Assembly: GCF_003094615.1 (NCBI RefSeq)
Contig: NZ_QDKO01000024.1
Span: 88,472 to 152,471, forward strand
Length of the DNA: 64,000 nucleotides
Source: Caulobacter radicis
Lineage (GTDB): Bacteria; Pseudomonadota; Alphaproteobacteria; Caulobacterales; Caulobacteraceae
Reading direction: 5' to 3'
Positions 10,920 through 20,417 of this stretch are shown piece after piece. Within the stretch, counting starts at the first letter, position 1; each line of letters opens with the position of its first letter. Under the pieces are notes generated by a model. That model was not told where the DNA came from, ran no database searches, and saw nothing but the letters and a program-made list of their open reading frames with translations. Both the position numbers and the translations under genes were made by a program.

Positions 10920-11075
10920 ATGAACACCAATACCGCCCGTGCGGCCGCCGCTCAGCGCAAGCCCCGCACCCAACCGCATTCGCGCGCCGTGACGCCGCCT
11001 GCCCGCACCGAGTGGGCGTGGCCGGGACTCACCCGCGCCGAACTGCGCGAACACATCATCGAACAGATCGGCTGA
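10920..11075 (+). CDS. Small basic protein, 51 residues, with structured leader
   Basis: The frame from ATG 10920 encodes a basic, Ala/Arg/Pro-rich N-terminus and a C-terminal helix-like segment LTRAELREHIIEQIG. The same frame is open back to 10812, but the ATG at 10920 follows an AT-rich stretch and fits the protein-like part best. The upstream 10720-10919 region holds hairpins such as GGCGTT-TCG-AACGCC, and a strong terminator follows at 11121. I do not recognise the family. A monocistronic unit with its own leader and terminator supports a real gene. Confidence 0.5.
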   Translation: MNTNTARAAAAQRKPRTQPHSRAVTPPARTEWAWPGLTRAELREHIIEQIG

Positions 11076-11120
11076 TCACGGCCTTCGCGGCCGGACGTTG
11101 TCCGCGCCGCCCTGCTGTTT

Positions 11121-11155
11121 CCGCGAAGCCTTTTCCCGCAAGGCTTCGCGGCTTT
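11121..11155 (+). terminator. Rho-independent terminator after the small ORF
   Basis: A perfect 12-base stem (CCGCGAAGCCTT at 11121-11132 pairing with AAGGCTTCGCGG at 11140-11151) encloses a 7-base loop and is followed by CTTTC. It lies 45 bases after the stop of the small ORF and insulates it from the TonB receptor gene. Confidence 0.75.
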
Positions 11156-11202
11156 CAGCCGATAAATCACACAAATATCGAAATCGAATTTTGTTACGCG
11201 AT

Positions 11203-11232
11203 TGACAGCGTTGTCCATTGACAGCGCTGTCG
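11203..11232. promoter_or_regulatory. Tandem LacI-type operators before the TonB receptor
   Basis: TGACAGCGTTGTCC (11203-11216) and TGACAGCGCTGTCG (11219-11232) are spaced 16 bases centre to centre. The second contains the perfect palindrome GACAGCGCTGTC, which also occurs before the GH3 gene at 16005-16016. Each site includes a TTGACA hexamer that could be a -35 box. The first is a hybrid between this class and the zwf class (TGACAACGTTGTCA). The receptor start is about 150 bases downstream. Binding by a LacI-family repressor is inferred. Confidence 0.65.
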
Positions 11233-11382
11233 CGTTACTCCTAGGTTGCATCCGCCGACCCCCGAGAAGGGTCGGAGAACAAGGGAGGATGCGCAAGGCA
11301 TCCCGCAAAACTGGCGAACTTGCTCACGTCGACACCGTCGGCGGAGATCGGCTCTCTGCGGCCGTAACCTAGGGGAATGCTC

Positions 11383-14346
11383 ATGATTTCGAAGACTTAC
11401 GCGACCCGGTACGCGCTGATGGCGGCGGCGTCCTCGGTCGTCCTGATGGGCGCGGGCCAGGCCCTGGCCCAGACCGCCGCGACCGACGCGGCGGCTCCGG
11501 CCTCGGCCCAGGAACCATCTGCGGTTGAAGAGGTGATCGTCACCGGCTTCCGCGCCTCGCTGCAGAGCGCGCTGTCGGCCAAGAAGAACTCGAACCTGAT
11601 CATCGAGTCGGTCACCGCCGAGGACATGGGCAAGTTCCCCGACCAGAACATCGCCGAGTCGCTGCAGCGCCTGCCCGGCGTGCAGATCGACCGCGAGAAC
11701 GGCCAGGGCACCCGGGTGCGTATCCGCGGCCTCGACCAGAACGTCACCGTCCTGAACAACGACATCTTCGTCTCGGGCATGGAGCTGTTCCGCCTGGGCG
11801 AGGGCAAGATCAACCAGACCAACTCGCTGGAAGGCATCCCGTCCGAACTGATCGGCGGCGTCGACGTCTACAAGTCGCCGGACGCCTCGCTGCTGGAAGG
11901 CGGCTTGGGCGGCATCATCAACCTGAAGACCCGCAACGCCCGGTCCCTGCGCGACGACGTCACGATCGCGGGCGATCTGCGCGGCAACAAGGCCGGCGAG
12001 ACCGACTGGAACCCGACCGGCTCGCTGGTGCTGGGCTACAAGTTCAGTGACCGCTTCGCCGTGCTGGGCACGCTGTCCTACGACAAGACCGAGCTGCACA
12101 CCGACGTGCTGGGCGGCGAGAACCGCGGCGGCTGGGCGTTCAACGACCGGCCGGTGGTCGGCGGCGGAACCCTCGACGTGTGGTCGCCGGAGTACCGCTA
12201 CGCCACCTATCGCGACCAGGAGCGCAAGCGCCTGGGCGCCTCGATCAACCTCGACTTCGCCCTGACCGAGTCCCTGCAGCTGACCGGCGACTGGTTCCAT
12301 TCGGACCTGAAGATCAAGACCAGCGAAGCCTCGATCAAGTTCCCGTTCGCCAACGAGAACGCCACCTATGCCGCCGGCGCCAGCGTCGACAGCAACGGCG
12401 TGCTGCAGAGCGGCACGGTCACCGCCAACTCGGCCGAGGGCACCTCCTACCTGCAGGACTCGCAGGCCAAGACCGACAACTTCCAGGTCGCCTTGAACTG
12501 GGACAACGGCGGGCGGGTGACCGGCAGCGTGCGCGCGGCCTACTCCACCGCCGACTATGAGAGCGCCAGCGCCAACAACGACGTGCGCTACACCCAATAC
12601 ACCGTGCGCAACGGCACGGCCGCGGGCCTGACGCCCAACGCCACCGCGCCGGCGACCTTCACCTACAGCTACGCCAACGGCGACAATCCGCGCTTCACGC
12701 CGGCCAACGCCGCCCAGTTCACCACGCCGTCCAGCGTGTTCGCCAAGTCGCACTGGGTGTTCGGCGAGGACACCCAGATCGACAACACCTCGATCCGCGG
12801 CGACCTGAAGTGGCGGCCCGAGTTCGGCGAGAGCGGCGACCTGGTGATCAGCGCCGGCCTCCGCTACGCCGAGCGCAAGATCGACTCGGAGTTCTGGCAG
12901 CTGCTGGCCGACTATTCCGGCAAGGGCGAGCTGAACGGCCGGTCCTTCGGCCAGGACTGGACGCCGTACGGCTACTTCCAGGACGGCGCTATCGGCTTCA
13001 AGTCGTGCGGCCTGCCGGCCGGCACGCCGGGCCGCCCCAACTGCGGCCAGACCGCCACCGACGACGGCCGCTTCGGCGCCTCGCCGGCCCTGATCACGCC
13101 CTACCAGACGGCGGCGTCGAACCCCGAGCGGTTCGAGACCCTGACGGTCGGCGGCATCACGGCGCTGTTCCAGAACCGCAGCCAGATGGAAAATCCGGTC
13201 GCCTGGCTGTCGAACCTCTATTCCTCGACGCCGTTCAAGAAGTTCGCCGACCCGATCCAGTCGTTCCGCATCAAGGAGCGCACCACGACCGGCTACGGCA
13301 TGGTCGACCTGGGCGGCTCGGACGATCGCTACCACGTCAACGCCGGCGTCCGCGTGGTCCGCACCGAGCTGACCATCGACTCCAGCGGCACCCCGACCAC
13401 GCCCTGGTATTGGGGCACCGACAGCTGGAACGGCGTGATCGGCAATCCGGACGCCATCAAGACCACCCGCGAATATACCGACGTCCTGCCCAGCGCGAGC
13501 GCGGTGTTCGACGTCAACGACAGCGACAAGGTGCGCGTGTCGGCGGCCCGGGTCGTGTCGCGTCAGGACCTGTTCCAGCTGGGCCAGGGCTCGGCCTTCA
13601 ACTTCACCCGCAGCTCGACGCCGGGTCCGAACCTCAACCGCTTCCTCTATACCAACGGCAGCGGCGGCAACCCGGACCTCGACCCGTACCGCGCCTCGCA
13701 GTTCGACATCGCCTACGAGCGCTACCTGGGTCGTAGCGGCATCATCTCGGGCGCGTTCTTCTACAAGAGCGTCGACTCGTTCATCCAGACCGACACCGTG
13801 CCGCGCACCGTCGCCGACGGCTCGGTCGAGGGGGCGACCCTGGGCGTCTACACCGCGCCGGTGAACGGCGACGGCGGCAGCATCAAGGGCGTCGAACTGG
13901 CGGCTCAGTACGCCTTCGAGAACGGGTTCGGCTTCAACGCCAACTACACCTTCTCGGACTCCGAGACCTCGAAGTCGAACGACTACGACGACAACCTGCC
14001 GATCCCGGGGGTGGCCAAGCACGCCTTCAACCTGCAAGGCTTCTATGAAGGCCACGGCTTCGAGGCCCGGGTCTCCTACGCCTGGCGCGACAAGAGCTAC
14101 CAGGGCGACTTCTCGTTCGGCTCGGGCGCGGATCGCCACAGCCTGGGCACGTGGGAGCGGGCCTATGGCCAGCTCGACGCCCAGGTCGGCTACCAGGTGA
14201 CCCCGGCGATCAAGATCGTGCTGGAGGGCATCAACCTGACCGAGGAGCCCACCGGCCGTTATCTCCAGTGGGAGAACCTGCCGTTCCGCTACGCCACGGC
14301 CGATCGCCGGATCGTGCTGGGCGCGCGGTTCAAGCTGGGCATGTAA
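11383..14346 (+). CDS. TonB-dependent receptor, Xanthomonas/Caulobacter large type
   Basis: This is a 987-residue outer-membrane receptor. A signal peptide of about 30 residues ends at GQALAQ, followed by the TonB-box-like EEVIVTGFRASLQSAL. The plug domain includes FPDQNIAESLQRLPGV and the RVRIRGL strand, and the rest is a long beta barrel ending in KLGM. These blocks are typical of the large receptor subfamily often tied to glycan uptake in Caulobacter and Xanthomonas. ATG 11383 has AGGGG 7 bases upstream; ATG 11377 is too close to it. Tandem operators lie upstream, and a halogenase-like gene and a GH3 glucosidase follow, which suggests import of a plant-derived glycoside or oligosaccharide. 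Confidence 0.9.
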   Translation: MISKTYATRYALMAAASSVVLMGAGQALAQTAATDAAAPASAQEPSAVEEVIVTGFRASLQSALSAKKNSNLIIESVTAEDMGKFPDQNIAESLQRLPGVQIDRENGQGTRVRIRGLDQNVTVLNNDIFVSGMELFRLGEGKINQTNSLEGIPSELIGGVDVYKSPDASLLEGGLGGIINLKTRNARSLRDDVTIAGDLRGNKAGETDWNPTGSLVLGYKFSDRFAVLGTLSYDKTELHTDVLGGENRGGWAFNDRPVVGGGTLDVWSPEYRYATYRDQERKRLGASINLDFALTESLQLTGDWFHSDLKIKTSEASIKFPFANENATYAAGASVDSNGVLQSGTVTANSAEGTSYLQDSQAKTDNFQVALNWDNGGRVTGSVRAAYSTADYESASANNDVRYTQYTVRNGTAAGLTPNATAPATFTYSYANGDNPRFTPANAAQFTTPSSVFAKSHWVFGEDTQIDNTSIRGDLKWRPEFGESGDLVISAGLRYAERKIDSEFWQLLADYSGKGELNGRSFGQDWTPYGYFQDGAIGFKSCGLPAGTPGRPNCGQTATDDGRFGASPALITPYQTAASNPERFETLTVGGITALFQNRSQMENPVAWLSNLYSSTPFKKFADPIQSFRIKERTTTGYGMVDLGGSDDRYHVNAGVRVVRTELTIDSSGTPTTPWYWGTDSWNGVIGNPDAIKTTREYTDVLPSASAVFDVNDSDKVRVSAARVVSRQDLFQLGQGSAFNFTRSSTPGPNLNRFLYTNGSGGNPDLDPYRASQFDIAYERYLGRSGIISGAFFYKSVDSFIQTDTVPRTVADGSVEGATLGVYTAPVNGDGGSIKGVELAAQYAFENGFGFNANYTFSDSETSKSNDYDDNLPIPGVAKHAFNLQGFYEGHGFEARVSYAWRDKSYQGDFSFGSGADRHSLGTWERAYGQLDAQVGYQVTPAIKIVLEGINLTEEPTGRYLQWENLPFRYATADRRIVLGARFKLGM

Positions 14347-14359
14347 GGCCTCTCACGTC

Positions 14360-14397
14360 GGCGGCGGGGGTCTTGCGAGCCCGCCGCCGGCTCTTTT
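14360..14397 (+). terminator. Terminator after the TonB receptor
   Basis: GGCGGCGGG (14360-14368) pairs with CCCGCCGCC (14380-14388) around an 11-base loop, followed by GGCTCTTTT. Placed between the receptor and the halogenase-like gene, it should lower but may not abolish readthrough into the next gene, which starts 46 bases later. Confidence 0.65.
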
Positions 14398-14442
14398 CCT
14401 GACACGCGCTCCGCCAGAGGGCGCGAACGGGGAGGAAACGCC

Positions 14443-15960
14443 ATGGATCGCGCCATAGGTTCCATCGCCATCCTCGGCGGCGGCACAGCCGGCTGGATGG
14501 CCGCCGCCGTGCTGTCCCAGGTGCTGCGCGGGACGAAGACGACCATCACCCTGGTCGAGAGCGCCGAGATCCCCACCGTCGGGGTGGGCGAGGCGACCAT
14601 CCCGCCGATCATCGACTTCCTGCGGCTGCTCGAGATCGACCAGGGCCAGTTCATGGCCGCCACCGAGGGCAGCTTCAAGCTGGGCATCCGCTTCGACGAC
14701 TGGCGGGTCGTGGGCGAGCGCTACTGGCATCCGTTCGGAACCTTCGGGCCGTCGGTCGACCGCCGCCCCTTCCATCATATGTGGCATCGCCTGCGGGCGG
14801 CGGGCGATGATCCCCGCGTCGAGGCCTACAGCCTGGCCACGGCCCTGGGCGACGCCGGCCGGATGGCCTTCGCCGACGGACAAGGCGAGGGGCGGGGGCA
14901 GGGACCCCTGGGCGGCATGCGCCACGCCCTGCATTTCGACGCCGGCCTGGTGGCCCGGTTCCTGCGGACCTATTCCGAACAGCGCGGCGTGCGCCGGCTG
15001 GAGCGGCGCGTCGAGGGCGCGACCCTGAAGGATGACGGCTTCGTCGAGGCGCTGGTGCTGGACGGCGGCGATCGGCTGGCGGCCGACCTTTTCATCGACT
15101 GTTCGGGCTTTCGGGGCGTGCTGATCGAGGGCGCGCTGAAGACCGGCTACGAGGACTGGAGCGCCTTCCTGCCCTGCGACCGGGCGGTGGCGGGCCTGAC
15201 CGCGCGCGACGCCAATCCGCCGCCCTTCACCCAGGCCGCGGCGCGGCCGGCCGGCTGGCGCTGGCGGATCCCGCTGCGCCATCGCACCGGCAACGGCTAT
15301 GTCTATTCCAGCGCCCATGTCAGCGACGACGAGGCCCTGGCCGACCTGGAGCGCGAAGCCGGCAAGCTGCTGACCGAACCGCGCGTGCTGAGGTTCACTG
15401 GGGGGCGTCGCAAGGCGTTCTGGAACCGCAACGTCGTGGCGCTGGGCCTGGCCTCGGGCTTCATCGAGCCGCTTGAGTCGACCAGCATCCACTTCGTGAC
15501 CAGCGGCCTGATGAAGCTGCTCGACCACTTCCCGGACAAGGATTTCGACGGCGCCAACATCGCCGACTACAACAAGGCGCTGATCGCCGAGTACGAGGCC
15601 GCGCGCGACTTCATCGTGCTGCACTACCAGCCCACGCGGCGCGACGAGCCGTTCTGGCGCGAACGGGCGGCCGCGGCGCTGCCGCCGGATCTGGCCGAAC
15701 GCCTGGCGCTCTATCGCGGCACGGGGCGCATTCCGCACCGGCCGACCGAACTCTTCACCGAGCCGTCGTGGTTCTACGTGCTGGAAGGCATGGGCGTGCG
15801 TCCGGACGCCTATGATCCTCTGGTGGACCTCTCCAACCTTTCGCAGGTGCGCGAGGGGCTGGCCGGCTGGCGGCGGCGCGTGGCCGAGATCGTCCAGGCT
15901 TCTCCCCTGCACGACGCGGCGCTGGACGTGGTGGCCGGCCGGCGGCGACCGGCGGCCTGA
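14443..15960 (+). CDS. Tryptophan-halogenase-like flavoprotein
   Basis: This 505-residue protein belongs to the flavin-dependent tryptophan halogenase family. Diagnostic features are all present: the FAD loop GGGTAGW (12-18), Lys79 in SFKLGI at the place of the catalytic lysine of PrnA, WRWRIP (272-277; family motif WxWxIP) and Glu345 in EPLEST at the place of the second key acid. Known members need a separate flavin reductase and halogenate indoles or phenols. Here the gene sits behind a TonB receptor and before a glucosidase, a setting repeated in Caulobacter and Xanthomonas, where the substrate is not known. A GGGGAGG site precedes the ATG. The fold and catalytic residues are clear; halogenation of free tryptophan is not implied. 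Confidence 0.85.
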   Translation: MDRAIGSIAILGGGTAGWMAAAVLSQVLRGTKTTITLVESAEIPTVGVGEATIPPIIDFLRLLEIDQGQFMAATEGSFKLGIRFDDWRVVGERYWHPFGTFGPSVDRRPFHHMWHRLRAAGDDPRVEAYSLATALGDAGRMAFADGQGEGRGQGPLGGMRHALHFDAGLVARFLRTYSEQRGVRRLERRVEGATLKDDGFVEALVLDGGDRLAADLFIDCSGFRGVLIEGALKTGYEDWSAFLPCDRAVAGLTARDANPPPFTQAAARPAGWRWRIPLRHRTGNGYVYSSAHVSDDEALADLEREAGKLLTEPRVLRFTGGRRKAFWNRNVVALGLASGFIEPLESTSIHFVTSGLMKLLDHFPDKDFDGANIADYNKALIAEYEAARDFIVLHYQPTRRDEPFWRERAAAALPPDLAERLALYRGTGRIPHRPTELFTEPSWFYVLEGMGVRPDAYDPLVDLSNLSQVREGLAGWRRRVAEIVQASPLHDAALDVVAGRRRPAA

Positions 15961-16003
15961 GCGCAGGGCGGTCCCGCGAAACGCAACGATACAAAAAGAG
16001 GAT

Positions 16004-16017
16004 AGACAGCGCTGTCA
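16004..16017. promoter_or_regulatory. LacI-type operator before the GH3 glucosidase
   Basis: AGACAGCGCTGTCA contains the perfect palindrome GACAGCGCTGTC, identical to the core of the second operator before the TonB receptor. It lies 44 bases after the halogenase stop and about 330 bases before the glucosidase ATG, so the glucosidase probably has its own regulated promoter with a long leader. Confidence 0.62.
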
Positions 16018-16286
16018 AGAAATGGTGTCTGATCGATGTGACCGCTATCGCGACGCGCCTCGAAGGGGCGGCGGGCGAGGCGGCCGCGCAACGAAACCAG
16101 GGAAGGAAACCGCTTCGGGCCGATCGGCGCGCGACCGCGCCGGGGCCCTGTCGTCACCCATCGCCACTCATCCCGCTCCAGCGTCGACGCTGTTTCGTCG
16201 ACGGGATGCCGCCTTCGGCTGTTCGGTCCCCCCTCCGGCCGACGGCGGTGGCTGGAGGCCCCTCCTGCAAGGGGTTGCTCCCACTA

Positions 16287-16317
16287 CGGCGCGGCGGGTT
16301 CGCCGCGCCGATCTTTT
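16287..16317 (+). terminator. Terminator-like hairpin in the GH3 leader
   Basis: CGGCGCGGCG (16287-16296) pairs perfectly with CGCCGCGCCG (16301-16310) around GGTT and is followed by ATCTTTT. It ends about 30 bases before the GH3 ATG and downstream of the GACAGCGCTGTC operator, so it lies in the 5' leader. It could be an attenuator or a stabilising hairpin. The 15961-16345 gap holds only this, the operator and other GC-rich stems. Confidence 0.5.
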
Positions 16318-16345
16318 CCGATTTCTCGCTTTCAAGGGCCCCGTC

Positions 16346-18829
16346 ATGAACCTTCGCCGTCCGCTCCTTCGCGCCTCGTCGCTGGCCTTGACCGTGGGCC
16401 TGGCCCTGCCGGCGCTGGCGGCCGAGCCGAGCCTGGTCGCGACGACCCCGCAGACCACGGCCCATCCCGAGCTGTGGCCGGCGGCCAGGAGCCCGGCCAG
16501 CATCACCGACGCCAAGACCGAGGCCTTCATCACCCAGCTGATGAGCAAGATGAGCGTCGAGGAGAAGGTCGGCCAGACGATCCAGGGGGACATCGCCTCG
16601 ATGACCCCGGCGGACCTGGCGACCTATCCGCTGGGCTCGATCCTGGCCGGCGGCAACTCGGCGCCCGACGGCAACGACCGCGCCACGCCCAAGGCCTGGA
16701 CCGATCTGGTCGACGCCTATCGCAAGGAGGCCCTGGCCAAGCGCCCGGGTCGCACGCCCATTCCGCTGATGTTCGGCATCGACGCCGTGCACGGGCACAA
16801 CAACATCGTCGGCGCCACCATCTTTCCGCATAATGTGGGCCTGGGCGCGATGCGCGACCCGGCCCTGATCGAGCGCATCGGCCAGGCCACCGGCGAAGAG
16901 GTGGCGGTGGTCGGCGGCGACTGGACCTTTGGTCCGACCGTGGCCGTTCCCCGCGACGACCGCTGGGGCCGCAGCTACGAGGGTTATGGCGAGGATCCCG
17001 AGATCGTCGCCAGCTATTCGGGCCCGATGACCCTGGGCCTGCAAGGCAAGCTTGTCCCCGGCAAGCCGATCGCGCCGGGCCGCATCGCCGGCAGCGCCAA
17101 GCACTTTCTGGCCGACGGCGGCACCCAGGACGGCCGCGACCAGGGCAATGCGGTGATCTCCGAGCAGGAGCTGGTCGCCGTCCACGCCCAGGGCTATCCG
17201 CCCAGCATCGACGCCGGCATCCTGACGGTGATGGCCTCGTTCTCCAGCTGGAACGGCCAGAAGATCACCGGCAACAAGACCCTGATCACCGACGTCCTGA
17301 AGGGCCGCATGGGCTTCGAAGGCTTCGTGGTCAGCGACTGGAACGCCCACGGCCAGCTCCAGGGCTGCTCGAACGTGTCGTGCCCGCAGGCGATGAACGC
17401 AGGGCTCGACATGTACATGGCCCCCGACAGCTGGAAGGGGCTCTACGAGAACACGGTCAAGCAGGTGAAGTCGGGCGAGATCCCGATGGCGCGGCTGGAC
17501 GACGCCGTGCGGCGGATCCTTCGGGTGAAGGTCAAGTCGGGCCTGTTCGACCGCCTCGCGCCGCAGGTGCAGGGCAAGTTCGACCGCCTGGGCTCGGCCG
17601 ATCACCGCGCCATCGCCCGCGAGGCGGTCTCCAAGTCGCTGGTGCTGCTGAAGAACGACGGCGTGCTGCCGATCAAGGCCGGCGCCAAGGTGCTGGTGGC
17701 CGGCGACGCCGACGACATCGGCAAGGCCTCGGGCGGCTGGACCCTGACCTGGCAGGGCACGGGCAACAAGAACAGCGACTTCCCCAACGGCCAGTCGATC
17801 TGGGGCGGCCTGAAGGAGGCGGTGGAAGCGGCCGGCGGCAAGGCGACCCTGGCCAAGGACGGCAAGTTCGCGGGCGAAAAGCCCGATGTCGCCATCGTGG
17901 TGTTCGGCGAGGACCCCTATGCCGAGTTCCAGGGCGACGTGGCCAACCTGGCCTATCAGCCCAACGGCAAGACCGACCTGGAGCTCCTCAAGACGCTGAA
18001 AGCCCAGGGTATCCCGGTGGTGGCGGTGTTCCTGTCGGGGCGCCCGCTGTGGGTGAACCCCGAGATCAACGCCTCGGACGCCTTTGTCGCCGCCTGGCTG
18101 CCGGGCTCGGAAGGCGGCGGCGTCGCCGACGTGCTGGTCGCCGGCAAGGACGGCAAGTCCAGGCGCGACTTTACCGGCAAGCTGTCGTTCAGCTGGCCAA
18201 GGCGCGCCGACCAGGGCCCGCTGAACCGCGGCCAGCCGGGCTATGACCCGCAGTTCGCCTATGGCTACGGCCTGTCCTACGCCAAGCCCGCCAAGGTGGC
18301 GCAGCTGTCGGAGAGCGCCGGCGACCTCGGAACCGCCGCCAGCGTCGACCGCTACTTCGTGGCTGGCCGTGTGCCGGCCCCGTGGATGCTGAGCTTCTCG
18401 GGCGCGGGGGCGGTCAAGACGATCGACGCCGGGGCCCAGGAAAACGGCCGCCAGGCGACCTGGAGCGGCGAGGGCGAAGGCCTGCTGGCCGTTCAGGGCC
18501 CGCCGGTCGACCTGTCGCGCCAGACGACCGGCGACATGGCGGTGCTCGTCCGGTGGCGAGTCGACAAGGCGCCGGTTGCGCCGGTTTATCTGACTGTCGG
18601 TTGTGGCGAATCCTGCGGTGGGAGGCTAGACGTAACGTCAACGTTGTCAGGCTCGAAAATCGGCGAATGGCGTTCAGCCAAGATCAAACTTTCCTGTTTC
18701 CAGGCGGCGGGCGCCCAGATGGCGCACGTTTCGACTCCGTTCGGCCTGAGCACCTCGGGGCCGCTGGCGATTTCGCTCACCGAAATCCAGCTGGCGTCCA
18801 ACGAGGGCGACGCTTTCTGTCCCAAATAA
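16346..18829 (+). CDS. Glycoside hydrolase family 3 beta-glucosidase, exported
   Basis: This 827-residue enzyme begins with a signal peptide (MNLRRPLLRASSL ... ALAA, about 25 residues). Next is the GH3 (alpha/beta)8 domain with the catalytic nucleophile Asp331 in VVSDWNA, then the GH3 C-terminal domain. A further region of about 170 residues (from residue 660) resembles the extra C-terminal domain of exo-1,3/1,4-beta-glucanases of the ExoP type. It releases glucose from beta-glucosides in the periplasm or outside the cell. ATG 16346 is chosen because the signal peptide starts there, although the frame is open further upstream. Its last 200 bases contain an ED-type operator candidate that may serve pyk. 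Confidence 0.92.
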   Translation: MNLRRPLLRASSLALTVGLALPALAAEPSLVATTPQTTAHPELWPAARSPASITDAKTEAFITQLMSKMSVEEKVGQTIQGDIASMTPADLATYPLGSILAGGNSAPDGNDRATPKAWTDLVDAYRKEALAKRPGRTPIPLMFGIDAVHGHNNIVGATIFPHNVGLGAMRDPALIERIGQATGEEVAVVGGDWTFGPTVAVPRDDRWGRSYEGYGEDPEIVASYSGPMTLGLQGKLVPGKPIAPGRIAGSAKHFLADGGTQDGRDQGNAVISEQELVAVHAQGYPPSIDAGILTVMASFSSWNGQKITGNKTLITDVLKGRMGFEGFVVSDWNAHGQLQGCSNVSCPQAMNAGLDMYMAPDSWKGLYENTVKQVKSGEIPMARLDDAVRRILRVKVKSGLFDRLAPQVQGKFDRLGSADHRAIAREAVSKSLVLLKNDGVLPIKAGAKVLVAGDADDIGKASGGWTLTWQGTGNKNSDFPNGQSIWGGLKEAVEAAGGKATLAKDGKFAGEKPDVAIVVFGEDPYAEFQGDVANLAYQPNGKTDLELLKTLKAQGIPVVAVFLSGRPLWVNPEINASDAFVAAWLPGSEGGGVADVLVAGKDGKSRRDFTGKLSFSWPRRADQGPLNRGQPGYDPQFAYGYGLSYAKPAKVAQLSESAGDLGTAASVDRYFVAGRVPAPWMLSFSGAGAVKTIDAGAQENGRQATWSGEGEGLLAVQGPPVDLSRQTTGDMAVLVRWRVDKAPVAPVYLTVGCGESCGGRLDVTSTLSGSKIGEWRSAKIKLSCFQAAGAQMAHVSTPFGLSTSGPLAISLTEIQLASNEGDAFCPK
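18636..18649. promoter_or_regulatory. ED-type operator candidate inside the GH3 gene, upstream of pyk
   Basis: CGTCAACGTTGTCA matches the zwf operator TGACAACGTTGTCA at 12 of 14 positions, including the ACGTTGTCA half. It lies inside the GH3 coding sequence about 210 bases before the pyk start. It may be chance, since the codons here (NVSTLSG on the coding strand) fit the protein, but the local sequence is less GC-rich than its surroundings, as a promoter would be. Confidence 0.4.
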
Positions 18830-18857
18830 TCCCCCAAACAGACAAAGGAGCGGCCGC

Positions 18858-20288
<1,431 letters not shown>

Positions 20289-20294
20289 AAGGAA

Positions 20295-20413
20295 CCTCCC
20301 CCTCTGGGGGAGGCGATCGCCTTGCGATCGGTGGGGGGAGGGACGATCAGCGCCTCGGCGGCTGAAAACGTCCCCCCTCCGGCCCCCTGGGCCACCTCCC
20401 CCAGAGGGGGAGG
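20295..20413. repeat. Inverted pair of R3 repeats
   Basis: CCTCCCCCTCTGGGGGAGG (from 20295) faces CACCTCCCCCAGAGGGGGAG near 20393-20412. Each arm also forms its own small hairpin. The same family occurs at 34344-34492, inside a gene, and at 56570-56703. The pair lies between the convergent pyk and Crp/Fnr genes and abuts the stop codon of the latter. Confidence 0.85.
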
Positions 20414-20417
20414 ATCT

